A stretch of 64,000 bases of DNA, taken from assembly GCF_005280295.1 (NCBI RefSeq), contig NZ_CP040020.1:868001-932000 (forward strand), in the 5' to 3' direction. This DNA comes from Brevibacterium sp. CS2 (GTDB lineage: Bacteria > Actinomycetota > Actinomycetes > Actinomycetales > Brevibacteriaceae). Made by a program: the position numbers and the translations under genes. The notes under the pieces were generated by a model. It was not told the DNA's origin and did not search any database. It saw nothing but the letters and a program-made list of their open reading frames with translations. Positions 36,777-44,623 of this stretch are shown here, one piece after another. Position 1 is the stretch's first letter, and each line of letters opens with the position of its first letter.

Positions 36777-37736
36777 ATGTCATGGATTGACAATCTGCTT
36801 CTGCCCCTGCAGTGGGTGGTCGCGTGGATCCTCGCAATTTTCCACCAGGTGTTCACCAGCCTGGGCCTCGACGCCGGCAGCGGTTGGACCTGGGTTCTGT
36901 CGATCGCCGGCCTCACGGTGGTGATCCGGGCCATCCTCATCCCCTTGTTCGTGTACCAGATCAAGGCGCAGCGCAAGATGCAGCTGATCCAGCCGGACAT
37001 CCAGCGGCTCCAGGCCAAGTACAAGGGCAAGAAGGACCAGTTCTCCCGACAGGCCATGGCCGAGGAGCAGATGGCGCTGTTCAAGAAGCACGGCACCAAC
37101 CCGTGGGCCTCGTGCCTGCCGCTGCTCGTGCAGCTGCCGATCTTCTTCTCGCTGTTCCGCGTCATCAACAACATGCATCTCATCGCGGTCGGCGACCTCC
37201 CGCCGATCGGCGGTGTGACGCAGGCGCTGGCGCAGTCGGCGGACGTCGCGACGATCTTCGGGATCCCGCTCCAGGCGACCTTCCTCACCGACGGGATCGG
37301 CGCCAAGGCGCTGACCGCCGTCCTCATCGTCATCATGGGTGTCACGCAGTTCATCACCCAGAAGCAGATGATGACGAAGAACATGTCCGAAGCCGCGATG
37401 AACAACCCGTTCATGCAGCAGCAGAAGATGCTCCTCTACATCATGCCCGTGGTGTTCGCCGTCGGCGGTGTCTACTTCCCGCTCGGCGTGCTCGTCTACT
37501 GGCTCGTGTCGAACACGTGGACCATGGTCCAGCAGTTCGTCGTCATCCGGAACATGCCGGCGCCCGGCTCGAAGGCCGAGAAGGAGCTCATGGAGCGCCG
37601 CGCCAAGAAGGGCAAGTCCCCGCTCCCCGGCTCCAAGCCGATCGAGATGACCCCCGAGCCCGAGGCGCCCGCCGCCGGACAGCGTCAGCAACCGGTGGGC
37701 AAGGCCCGGCAGAAGAAAAAGAAGAAGAAGAGATAA
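36777..37736 (+). CDS. yidC: Membrane protein insertase YidC/Oxa1
   Basis: A 319-residue insertase with five hydrophobic helices and no large exterior domain, as usual in actinomycetes. The conserved Arg of the hydrophilic groove is in TVVIRAILIPLFVYQIKAQR, followed by the cytoplasmic hairpin and LVQLPIFFSLFRVINNM. The tail ends in a run of Lys (QKKKKKKR), probably for ribosome binding. The ATG has AAGGAGAG upstream. Confidence 0.96.
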   Translation: MSWIDNLLLPLQWVVAWILAIFHQVFTSLGLDAGSGWTWVLSIAGLTVVIRAILIPLFVYQIKAQRKMQLIQPDIQRLQAKYKGKKDQFSRQAMAEEQMALFKKHGTNPWASCLPLLVQLPIFFSLFRVINNMHLIAVGDLPPIGGVTQALAQSADVATIFGIPLQATFLTDGIGAKALTAVLIVIMGVTQFITQKQMMTKNMSEAAMNNPFMQQQKMLLYIMPVVFAVGGVYFPLGVLVYWLVSNTWTMVQQFVVIRNMPAPGSKAEKELMERRAKKGKSPLPGSKPIEMTPEPEAPAAGQRQQPVGKARQKKKKKKR

Positions 37737-37751
37737 GAGGTTGGGAGAGCG

Positions 37752-38270
37752 ATGACTGAGAACACCGAGACCGCGCCGGTCGAGGACACCAAGCCCACTC
37801 GTGCGGAGATGCTCGAGGAGGAGGGCGATATCGCAGCCGATTACCTCGAGGAGCTGCTCGACATCGCCGATGTCGACGGCGACATCGACATCGATGTGGC
37901 CGACGGGCGGGCCGAGGTCGCGATCGTCTGCGAGGACGAGGACTCGAACCTCTCGACCCTCGTCGGACGCGATGGCGCCGTGCTCACCGCTCTCCAGGAG
38001 CTCACCCGGCTCGCCGTGCAGACGAGCACCGGTCAGCGCTCGTGGCTCATGCTCGACATCAACGGCTACCGCGACCGTCGCAAGGATGACCTGCGGGCGC
38101 TCGCCGATCGCGCGATCGGCAAGGTCACCGAGACCGGCGAGCCCTACACCTGCCGGCCGATGAACTCCTTCGAGCGCAAGGTCGTCCACGACCAGGTCGC
38201 CAAGGCAGGCCTGCGCTCCGAGTCCGAGGGCGAGGGCGACCGCCGGCACGTGGTCATCCACGCGCAGTGA
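37752..38270 (+). CDS. jag: RNA-binding Jag/KhpB-type protein
   Basis: A 172-residue protein with an acidic N-terminus, a KH domain (GRDGAVLTALQELTRLAVQ) and a C-terminal R3H domain (DLRALADRAIGKVTETGEP to RHVVIHAQ). It binds RNA and affects cell division and elongation in Gram-positives. It follows yidC by 15 bases, with GGGAGAG as ribosome site, and overlaps rsmG by four bases. Confidence 0.93.
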   Translation: MTENTETAPVEDTKPTRAEMLEEEGDIAADYLEELLDIADVDGDIDIDVADGRAEVAIVCEDEDSNLSTLVGRDGAVLTALQELTRLAVQTSTGQRSWLMLDINGYRDRRKDDLRALADRAIGKVTETGEPYTCRPMNSFERKVVHDQVAKAGLRSESEGEGDRRHVVIHAQ

Positions 38271-39037
38271 ACCCCGTGGAGGCCGGCACGGACGACGCAC
38301 GCAGCGACAGCACCGCCCGGAGCACAGGCGGACAGGGCACCGAGGCCGCGGCGTCGGGGACCCGGGGCCAGCCGGAACGCTCTGCTGCGGGCGCGGGGTC
38401 ACCGGATGACGCATCGGTGGAGTCCGAGCCCGCGCTCGCCGCTGAACTGTTCGGGGAGCGGATCGATGCCGCCCGCCGCTATGCGCACCACCTGGCGACG
38501 ACCGGTGTCGAATGGGGGCTCATCGGCCCCCGAGAGCTGCCGCGACTGTGGACGCGCCACATCCTCAACTGCGCCGTGGTCGCGGAGCTCATCGCGCCCG
38601 ACGACGTCGTCGGCGACGTGGGCTCCGGAGCGGGGCTGCCGGGCATTCCCCTGGCACTCGCCCGGCCGGACGCCCGGTACGTGCTCATCGAGCCGATGGA
38701 ACGTCGGGTGGAGTGGCTGCGCATGGTCCTCGACGACCTCGAGCTTCCGCACGTTCGTGTGGTCCGGGGACGCGTCGAGGAGCTCGTCGACGACGAGGTG
38801 TTCACCGTCGTGACCGCGCGGGCAGTGAAATCTTTGGCCGTGCTCGTCGAATGGTGCGCTCCGGTGCTCGGCCCCGGCGGTCGACTCCTCGCGCTCAAGG
38901 GTGCGTCCGTCGATGCGGAGATCGAGAAGGCGCGGAAGCAGATCCGACGGGCGAAGCTCGAACCACCCGTGGTGCACGAGCTCGGTTCGCCTCCCCTGGA
39001 GATCCCTACCCGCGTGGCGGAGCTGCGGCGGCGCTGA
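38267..39037 (+). CDS. rsmG: 16S rRNA (guanine-N7) methyltransferase RsmG
   Basis: A 256-residue methyltransferase. The SAM-binding motif is DVGSGAGLPGIPLALARPD, followed by YVLIEPMERRVEWLRMV and VTARAVKSLAVLVEWC. The first 50 residues are a low-complexity extension not found in most homologues. The GTG start overlaps jag. The gene closes the rpmH-to-rsmG series before the partition genes. Confidence 0.94.
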   Translation: MNPVEAGTDDARSDSTARSTGGQGTEAAASGTRGQPERSAAGAGSPDDASVESEPALAAELFGERIDAARRYAHHLATTGVEWGLIGPRELPRLWTRHILNCAVVAELIAPDDVVGDVGSGAGLPGIPLALARPDARYVLIEPMERRVEWLRMVLDDLELPHVRVVRGRVEELVDDEVFTVVTARAVKSLAVLVEWCAPVLGPGGRLLALKGASVDAEIEKARKQIRRAKLEPPVVHELGSPPLEIPTRVAELRRR

Positions 39038-39055
39038 GCGGGCGTGCGGAAGAGC

Positions 39056-39083
39056 TTGCAGCAGCAGTAATAGAACGTAATTC
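39056..39083 (+). promoter_or_regulatory. Possible parAB promoter
   Basis: TTGCAG (39056-39061) and TAATTC (39078-39083) with a 16-base spacer stand in an AT-richer stretch just after rsmG and before the first parS site. The match is moderate. Confidence 0.35.
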
Positions 39084-39120
39084 GAACGCAAAACGACGCT
39101 GATCCGCGGCACCGCGTGAA

Positions 39121-39136
39121 TGTTTCACGTGAAACA
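39121..39136. promoter_or_regulatory. parS site 1
   Basis: TGTTTCACGTGAAACA, the exact consensus parS palindrome, lies 60 bases before parA; ParB binding here could also repress the operon. Confidence 0.95.
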
Positions 39137-39195
39137 CTGCACCGACGTCGGTAGACTTCACGTGGCACACACTTCCCAGGGACGGAGCATGCACA

Positions 39196-40095
39196 ATGCC
39201 GATCATGGACGAGTCGACTCCCCTCGGGGCGCAGATCGCACGCGACAACCGCCGAGCCCAGCGGCTTGCGACGACGACCTTCCCCAAGCCCGATGCAACG
39301 CGCATCTTCACGGTTGCCAATCAGAAGGGTGGGGTCGGGAAGACGACGACGACGGTGAATATCGCTGCCGCGCTCGCCTCGCAGGGACTCCGCGTTCTCG
39401 TGATCGACATCGACCCGCAGGGCAATGCGAGCACGGCACTGGGGATCGAGCACTCGACAGAGGTCAACAGCATCTACGACGTGCTCATCGACGATCTCCC
39501 GATGGAGGAGGCAGTCGCTCAGTGCCCCGATATCGAGAACCTCCACTGCGTGCCGGCGACCATCGACCTTGCGGGGGCTGAGATCGAGCTGGTCTCCCTG
39601 GTCGCTCGCGAGCAGCGTCTGGCGAGATCCCTGGCTCGGTACCTCGAACTGCGGGCCGAGGCCGAGGACCGGGTCGACTACGTCATCATCGACTGTCCGC
39701 CGAGCCTGGGCCTGCTCACGGTCAATGCATTCGTCGCGGCACGAGAGGTGCTCATCCCCATCCAGTGCGAGTACTACGCGCTTGAAGGTCTGAGTCAGCT
39801 GCTGAAGAACATCCAGCTCATCCACAAGCACCTCAACCCCGAGCTGCAGGTGAGCACCATCCTGCTCACGATGTTCGATGGCCGCACCAACCTGAGCTCG
39901 CAGGTCGCCGAGGATGTGCGAGCTCATTTCCCCCGTCAGGTCCTCGACGTGGCGATCCCACGATCTGTGAGGATCTCCGAGGCGCCGAGCTATCGACAGA
40001 CCGTGATCACCTATGAACCGAACTCTTCCGGCGCGCTCTCCTATCGCGAAGCCGCCGAAGAGATCTCACAGAGAGGAGTGAAGAGCCATGGCTGA
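39196..40095 (+). CDS. parA: Chromosome partition ATPase ParA
   Basis: A 299-residue Walker-type ATPase that moves ParB-parS complexes. The deviant Walker A is KGGVGKTTT, DIDPQGNASTALG follows, and DCPPSLGLLTVNA is the Walker B region. ATG 39196 has GGAG about eight bases upstream of a possible alternative start; ATG 39205 is also in frame. It overlaps parB by eight bases. Confidence 0.96.
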   Translation: MPIMDESTPLGAQIARDNRRAQRLATTTFPKPDATRIFTVANQKGGVGKTTTTVNIAAALASQGLRVLVIDIDPQGNASTALGIEHSTEVNSIYDVLIDDLPMEEAVAQCPDIENLHCVPATIDLAGAEIELVSLVAREQRLARSLARYLELRAEAEDRVDYVIIDCPPSLGLLTVNAFVAAREVLIPIQCEYYALEGLSQLLKNIQLIHKHLNPELQVSTILLTMFDGRTNLSSQVAEDVRAHFPRQVLDVAIPRSVRISEAPSYRQTVITYEPNSSGALSYREAAEEISQRGVKSHG

Positions 40096-41482
40096 ACGCC
40101 GACGTGGACTGGGACGTGGACTGGGGGCGCTCATCCCGGACGTCGTGAGCGGCGAGCGGCCCGTGGACGTGTTCTTCCCCGCGCAGGAGAAAGGCTCGGA
40201 TGTTTCACGTGAAACATCCGAAGCCCGATCGAGCAAGGATCCGGCAGTCTCCATGCGTCGCGCACGAGCTGAGAAGAAGTCCCCCGCCAGCTCGCGCTCG
40301 AAGGCGACCACGCGCCGGACAGCGAAGACTGAGTCGGCGTCGGTGAGCGACACGGCGGTCGCTGACGAATCCGCGAACAGTTCGACCACGAACGGCTCCA
40401 GGGCGACGAGCATGACCGCGAAGAACGCCACTGCGGGCACGTCTGTGCCACCAGGGCCCACCGGGCGGAAGAAGTCGCAGGGATCGACAGAATCTGCTGG
40501 TGCCGACACCCAGCGGTCACCGGAGCAGAACCCCGCACACACTGGTTCCGGCGCGCAGACCCCGACCGCGGATCAGGATCAGCACGCTGATTCCGCGCAA
40601 GCCGGCACGCAGGCAGAGACGGCCGGTGTTTCACGTGAAACATCGCTCGAATCGGTTCCCGGCACGGCTTTCGGACTGCTGTCGGTCGATGCGATTACGG
40701 CGAATGCGCGGCAGCCCCGGTCGGTCTTCGATGAGGATGCGCTCGATGAGCTCGTCCATTCGATACGCGAAGTCGGGGTGCTTCAGCCGATCGTCGTTCG
40801 TGTGATCGACCCTGAGGAGCCCAGATTCGAGCTCATCATGGGTGAGCGACGGCTCCGGGCCTCGCGGGAGGCCGGGCTCGAGAGCATTCCAGCGATCATC
40901 CGGCAGGTCGACGACGTCGATCTTCTCCGTGATGCCCTGCTCGAGAACCTCCATCGCGCTGATCTCAATCCCCTGGAAGAGGCAGCCGCGTATCAGCAGC
41001 TGCTCGATGACTTCGCGTGCACACAGGAGGAGCTGTCCGAGCGCATAGGGCGGTCTCGTCCGCAGATCACCAATACTCTGAGGCTTCTCAAGCTGCCTCC
41101 GCTGGTCCAGCGCAGAGTTGCCGCCGGCGTGATCTCGCAGGGGCACGCACGAGCGATCCTCGGACTTGTCGACCCTGCAGCGATGGAGGTGCTGGCGCAG
41201 CGCGTCGTGGCCGAGGGGCTGTCGGTGCGTGCGACGGAGGAAGCTGTCGTCCTCCTCAACCGTGGTGATCGCGTCAATGTTTCACGTGAAACACCGGCTG
41301 CGAATCCAGAACTCTCGAGCATTGCGCGGGACCTCGGCGACCGCTTGGACACCCGAGTCAACATCACTATGGGCAAGCGCAAGGGCAAGATCAGCGTCGA
41401 GTTCGCGAACGAGGATGATCTTAAGCGGATTCTCCAGACTCTCGGGATCACCCAGGCCGATTCCGGTGACACTGTGAGTTGA
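40088..41482 (+). CDS. parB: Chromosome partition protein ParB
   Basis: A 464-residue CTP-dependent clamp. The N-terminal RGLGRGLGALIPD contacts ParA. A linker of about 150 residues, rich in Ser, Thr and Ala, follows and is longer than usual. The core begins near residue 193 and has the CTP motif GERRLRA (252-258). The DNA-binding helix-turn-helix shows TQEELSERIGRSRPQITNTL. Three perfect parS sites lie inside its own coding sequence and are translated each time as VSRET (near residues 39, 181 and 399). Confidence 0.97.
   Translation: MAERRRGLGRGLGALIPDVVSGERPVDVFFPAQEKGSDVSRETSEARSSKDPAVSMRRARAEKKSPASSRSKATTRRTAKTESASVSDTAVADESANSSTTNGSRATSMTAKNATAGTSVPPGPTGRKKSQGSTESAGADTQRSPEQNPAHTGSGAQTPTADQDQHADSAQAGTQAETAGVSRETSLESVPGTAFGLLSVDAITANARQPRSVFDEDALDELVHSIREVGVLQPIVVRVIDPEEPRFELIMGERRLRASREAGLESIPAIIRQVDDVDLLRDALLENLHRADLNPLEEAAAYQQLLDDFACTQEELSERIGRSRPQITNTLRLLKLPPLVQRRVAAGVISQGHARAILGLVDPAAMEVLAQRVVAEGLSVRATEEAVVLLNRGDRVNVSRETPAANPELSSIARDLGDRLDTRVNITMGKRKGKISVEFANEDDLKRILQTLGITQADSGDTVS
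40201..40216. promoter_or_regulatory. parS site 2, inside parB
   Basis: Exact palindrome within the N-terminal linker codons of parB. Confidence 0.93.
40627..40642. promoter_or_regulatory. parS site 3, inside parB
   Basis: Exact palindrome in the last part of the ParB linker, 426 bases from site 2 and in the same reading frame. Confidence 0.93.
41278..41293. promoter_or_regulatory. parS site 4, inside parB
   Basis: Exact palindrome between the DNA-binding and dimerisation parts of ParB, again read as VSRET. Confidence 0.93.
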
Positions 41483-41506
41483 CGCTGCCGCTCCGGAGGA
41501 TTCGAC

Positions 41507-41539
41507 GAGGGCGGGCTGCCACGATGGCAGCCCGCCCTC
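41507..41539 (+). terminator. parAB terminator
   Basis: GAGGGCGGGCTGCC and GGCAGCCCGCCCTC form a perfect 14-bp stem around ACGAT, 24 bases past the parB stop, followed by TGCTGTTCT. Confidence 0.85.
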
Positions 41540-41730
41540 TGCTGTTCTGGGTCGAGAGCTATCCGGCGTGGAGATCAGCGATACATCGCGGGATTGGTAG
41601 TTGTCGGATGAGCAGGGGTTGACCGAATGAGTCCGGCTCGGGTCATGCACGAGCGGTTGCTCGACCGATGACAGCACCGCAGAGCTTGTGGTTGAGAACG
41701 CGCAGACATGCCACTTCGCTCGGCAGGGGA

Positions 41731-41746
41731 TGTTTCACGTGAAACA
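41731..41746. promoter_or_regulatory. parS site 5
   Basis: Exact palindrome in the 485-base gap between parB and the cwlM-like gene. The gap otherwise holds the parAB terminator and a 9-base tandem repeat. Confidence 0.93.
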
Positions 41747-41757
41747 ATCCTCAGCAA

Positions 41758-41803
41758 GCTCAGATGGCTCAGATGGCTCAGACAGCTCAGACGGCTTCAG
41801 ATG
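41758..41803 (+). repeat. 9-base tandem repeat (GCTCAGATG type)
   Basis: About five consecutive copies of GCTCAGATG or close variants (GCTCAGACA, GCTCAGACG, GCTTCAGATG) begin 11 bases after parS site 5. No convincing gene covers them. Confidence 0.7.
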
Positions 41804-41967
41804 GCCCCGGACGGCTCGGACACATCGGCGGTCGAGGCACCGCAACACAATCCATGAGCTGAAGGCGGAGGTCGAGGGCGGCCCGTGAATGCTGCGCAAC
41901 CGGAAGTGGGCCGCTCGGGGCAGTGCGGCCGACCGATGCCGCGGAAAGGCCGTGGCGCGGGCGATCG

Positions 41968-43107
41968 TCAGAGCTGAGAGCTGACGGCGGCGAGGTCGAG
42001 CGTGCCGGTGGGCGGGTCGGTCTCTTCGCGCAGGTAGAGGCGCTGCAGGGAGACGGCCACGGATTCGGCGATGAGATCGCGGAGGCGCTGATCCTCGAGG
42101 GCGGCCCGGTCCTCGTCGTTGCTGATGTAGCCCGGCATGACGTGGACCTTGGGCGTGCGCACCCTGCGCAGCGACTCCCATGTGCGTGGGTGGCTGCGGC
42201 AGTCGAGAAGACCGGTGCGAGCACACAGCTCCTTCTGCATGAGCTCGGCCAGGCGTCGTCCCACCGGGGAGGCGACGGACGGATCGTCACCGCGTCCGAA
42301 GTAGTACGTCGCAGCTCCCTGTGCCTTCGGGGACGATGAGCTGTCGAGATTGATCGTGACGATTGCCGAGGCGCCGAGCTCGTCACCGAGGGTGGCGCGC
42401 TCAGCACTGTCCTCGACGTAGACGGTCGCGGTGCCGAGCGCTGACAGTCGTCCCTCGAGCCGGCGGGCGATGTCCGCAGCGTACTCCTCGGCACATGATT
42501 GAGTACCGGGCGGAAACGTGGTCGTGACGAAGTCGGTCCGTGTGGTCGCCGCCTCGATGACGACGACGCGCCCGGCGAGCGAGGGTCCTGAGGCGGTCAC
42601 GCGGGCGCGCTCCTGGAGCGCGAAGACATCGCCCTCTCCCTGGTCCCTCTTGACTGCACGGAGGCCGCTGAGCGTGGTCGGCCCGGCGATGCCGTCCGAT
42701 CGGAGCCCCAGTCCGGTCTGAGCTTCCCGGACAGCCGCATCGGTGGCCTCGGCGAAGATGTAATCGATGCGATCAGTGTAGATGCCGAGGCGGCTGAGGA
42801 TCTTCTGGAGCTCGGCCACGTCGTCTCCGCGCAGCGGGCGGACGGGATCGAAGCGAAGCACCCGGTCGCCGAGCCGGAAGCGGGCGAGCTCGATCTGACC
42901 GAAGGTCTCCGGGCCGAGCAGCCCGTCGCACAGGAGGCCCCGCTCCTGCTGGAAGCGGCGGATCACGGAATCGAACTGGTGATCGAATTCCGGAGAATCG
43001 GAGTCCCCCACCCGGTATCCCAGGCGCGACAGCTGCGACTTGGTCGCCAGCAGGATGTCGCTGCGGTCTCCCCGCGACAGGGAGGGGAAAACAGAGGTGG
43101 GTGTCAT
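41968..43107 (-). CDS. cwlM: CwlM-like protein: two peptidoglycan-binding domains plus amidase-fold domain without zinc ligands
   Basis: A 379-residue protein. Two PG_binding_1 domains fill residues about 15-150 (FQQERGLLCDGLLGPETFGQ and RSDGIAGPTTLSGLRAV). An Amidase_3-like domain fills 175-365. At the places where active amidases have zinc His, Glu and His, this one reads VVVIEAATTRTD and VTINLDSSSS, and the usual ETGFxSN becomes VMPGYISND; no metal ligands are left. Mycobacterial CwlM in the same trx-linked position regulates peptidoglycan synthesis through MurA instead of cutting it, so a regulatory role is inferred. A strong terminator separates it from trxA. Confidence 0.82.
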   Translation of the reverse strand: MTPTSVFPSLSRGDRSDILLATKSQLSRLGYRVGDSDSPEFDHQFDSVIRRFQQERGLLCDGLLGPETFGQIELARFRLGDRVLRFDPVRPLRGDDVAELQKILSRLGIYTDRIDYIFAEATDAAVREAQTGLGLRSDGIAGPTTLSGLRAVKRDQGEGDVFALQERARVTASGPSLAGRVVVIEAATTRTDFVTTTFPPGTQSCAEEYAADIARRLEGRLSALGTATVYVEDSAERATLGDELGASAIVTINLDSSSSPKAQGAATYYFGRGDDPSVASPVGRRLAELMQKELCARTGLLDCRSHPRTWESLRRVRTPKVHVMPGYISNDEDRAALEDQRLRDLIAESVAVSLQRLYLREETDPPTGTLDLAAVSSQL

Positions 43108-43141
43108 CGTTCTCGCAATGGTCGACTAGGGGTGGGAACGG

Positions 43142-43177
43142 GCAAGGCGCCTGTTGAGTTTACAACAGGCGCCTTGC
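43142..43177 (-). terminator. trxBA terminator
   Basis: A perfect 15-bp stem (GCAAGGCGCCTGTTG with CAACAGGCGCCTTGC, loop AGTTTA) starts 18 bases beyond the trxA stop. Confidence 0.85.
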
Positions 43178-43194
43178 GGTCGGCTGAGTGCGGC

Positions 43195-43515
43195 TCAGGA
43201 GGTGAACTCTGCGAGCTCCTGGAGCAGCGCGGGCTTGGGCCGGGCGCCGATGATCGTCTTGGCGACCTCGCCGTCCTGGAACACGTAGAGCGCCGGGATC
43301 GAGGTGATCCCGTACTTCGCGGCGGTCTCCATGTTCTCGTCGGTGTTGACCTTGACGACGGTGAGCTTCTCCGCCTGCTCCTCGCCGATCTCGTCGACGA
43401 TCGGGGACACCATGCGGCAGGGCCCGCACCAGGGTGCCCAGAAATCGACGAGCACAGGCTTGTCGGACTGGAGGACCTCTGCGTCGAAGGTGGCGTCGGT
43501 GACTTCCTTGGTCAT
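43195..43515 (-). CDS. trxA: Thioredoxin
   Basis: A 106-residue thioredoxin with active site WCGPC (C30, C33), [17 protein letters not shown], and the cis-Pro in TSIPALYVF. It reduces protein disulphides in the cytoplasm. ATG 43515 has AAGGAG upstream inside the last codons of trxB. The stop of trxB is one base away, so the two are translated together. Confidence 0.97.
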   Translation of the reverse strand: MTKEVTDATFDAEVLQSDKPVLVDFWAPWCGPCRMVSPIVDEIGEEQAEKLTVVKVNTDENMETAAKYGITSIPALYVFQDGEVAKTIIGARPKPALLQELAEFTS

Positions 43516-43516
43516 T

Positions 43517-44458
43517 TCAGGACTCCTTGTCGTTGAGTGATGCGAGGTAGTGTTCGGCGTCGGTGGCGGCCACGCAGCCGGAGCCGGCGGCGGTGATCGC
43601 CTGACGATAGATGGGATCGATGACGTCGCCGGCGGCGAAGATCCCGGGAACCGTGGTCCGCGAGCTCCGGCCGTCCACGGCGAGATAGCCGTCGGGGCGG
43701 ATCTCGAGGGCATCCTTGAACAGCTCCGTGCGCGGATCGGAGCCGATGGCGACGAACAGACCGGTGACGGGCAGCTCGCTCGTCTCTCCGGTGGCGGTGC
43801 TGCGTACGGTGAGCCCGGTGAGCGCGTCCTCACCGTGGATCTCGGCCACCTCGGAGTCGAGGAGGAACTCGAGCTTCGGGTCGGCCTTGGCACGGTCCTG
43901 CATGGCCTGCGAGGCGCGCAGCTCCTGGCGGCGGTGGATGAGGGTGACCTTGGAGGCGAATCGGGTGAGGAAGGTCGCCTCCTCGATCGCCGAGTCCCCG
44001 CCGCCGACGACAGCGATCTCCTGATCCTTGAAGAAGAACCCATCACAGGTGGCGCACCAGCTCACGCCGTGGCCGGAGAGCGCCTTCTCATTGGGGAGCC
44101 CGAGCTCCCGGTAGGCCGAGCCGGTGGCGAGGATGACCGCGCGCGCCGTGTACTCCGTGCCGAGGGCCGTGGTGATGCCGTGGGCGCCGGGGTTCATTCG
44201 CAGCTCGGTCACGTCGTCGTACACGACCTCGGCGCCGAAGCGTTCGGCCTGTGCCCGCATGCTCTCCATGAGGTCGGGACCCTGGATGCCCTCGGGGAAG
44301 CCCGGGAAGTTCTCGACGTCCGTCGTGTTCATGAGCTCGCCGCCGGCGGTCACCGATCCCGCGATGACGACAGGCTGCAGATTCGCCCGCGCGGCGTAGA
44401 TCGCGGCGGTGTACCCGGCAGGGCCGGAGCCGATGATGACGACGTGGCGTTCGGTCAT
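43517..44458 (-). CDS. trxB: Thioredoxin reductase
   Basis: A 313-residue NADPH/FAD flavoprotein. FAD site [18 protein letters not shown], redox pair CATC in [15 protein letters not shown] site [12 protein letters not shown], and the C-terminal FAD motif [13 protein letters not shown] are present. ATG 44458 has GAGGAG upstream. It is normal in length and regenerates the thioredoxin encoded next to it. Confidence 0.97.
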   Translation of the reverse strand: MTERHVVIIGSGPAGYTAAIYAARANLQPVVIAGSVTAGGELMNTTDVENFPGFPEGIQGPDLMESMRAQAERFGAEVVYDDVTELRMNPGAHGITTALGTEYTARAVILATGSAYRELGLPNEKALSGHGVSWCATCDGFFFKDQEIAVVGGGDSAIEEATFLTRFASKVTLIHRRQELRASQAMQDRAKADPKLEFLLDSEVAEIHGEDALTGLTVRSTATGETSELPVTGLFVAIGSDPRTELFKDALEIRPDGYLAVDGRSSRTTVPGIFAAGDVIDPIYRQAITAAGSGCVAATDAEHYLASLNDKES

Positions 44459-44502
44459 GGATTCTCCTCGGTGACCGGGGCTCAGCGGGCCGGTCGTGAC
44501 GG

Positions 44503-44525
44503 CGCCTGCTCGTGATGAGCAGGCG
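44503..44525 (-). terminator. Hairpin between the pseudokinase gene and trxB
   Basis: CGCCTGCTC and GAGCAGGCG form a 9-bp stem around GTGAT in the 165-base gap. There is no T-run, so it is a weak candidate. Confidence 0.45.
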
Positions 44526-44623
44526 AGGGGTGGATCAGTTCGATGTACGCACAACAGGACGGTGCACGGGGTTATTCCGCGCGCGCTGCCGCGGGCCCGG
44601 ACAGGTGGCCCGGGACCGCGGTG

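Noticed and set aside
41688-41888. 66-codon frame covering parS site 5 and the 9-base repeat
   Set aside because: No ribosome site; the SDG-rich translation simply reflects the tandem repeat.
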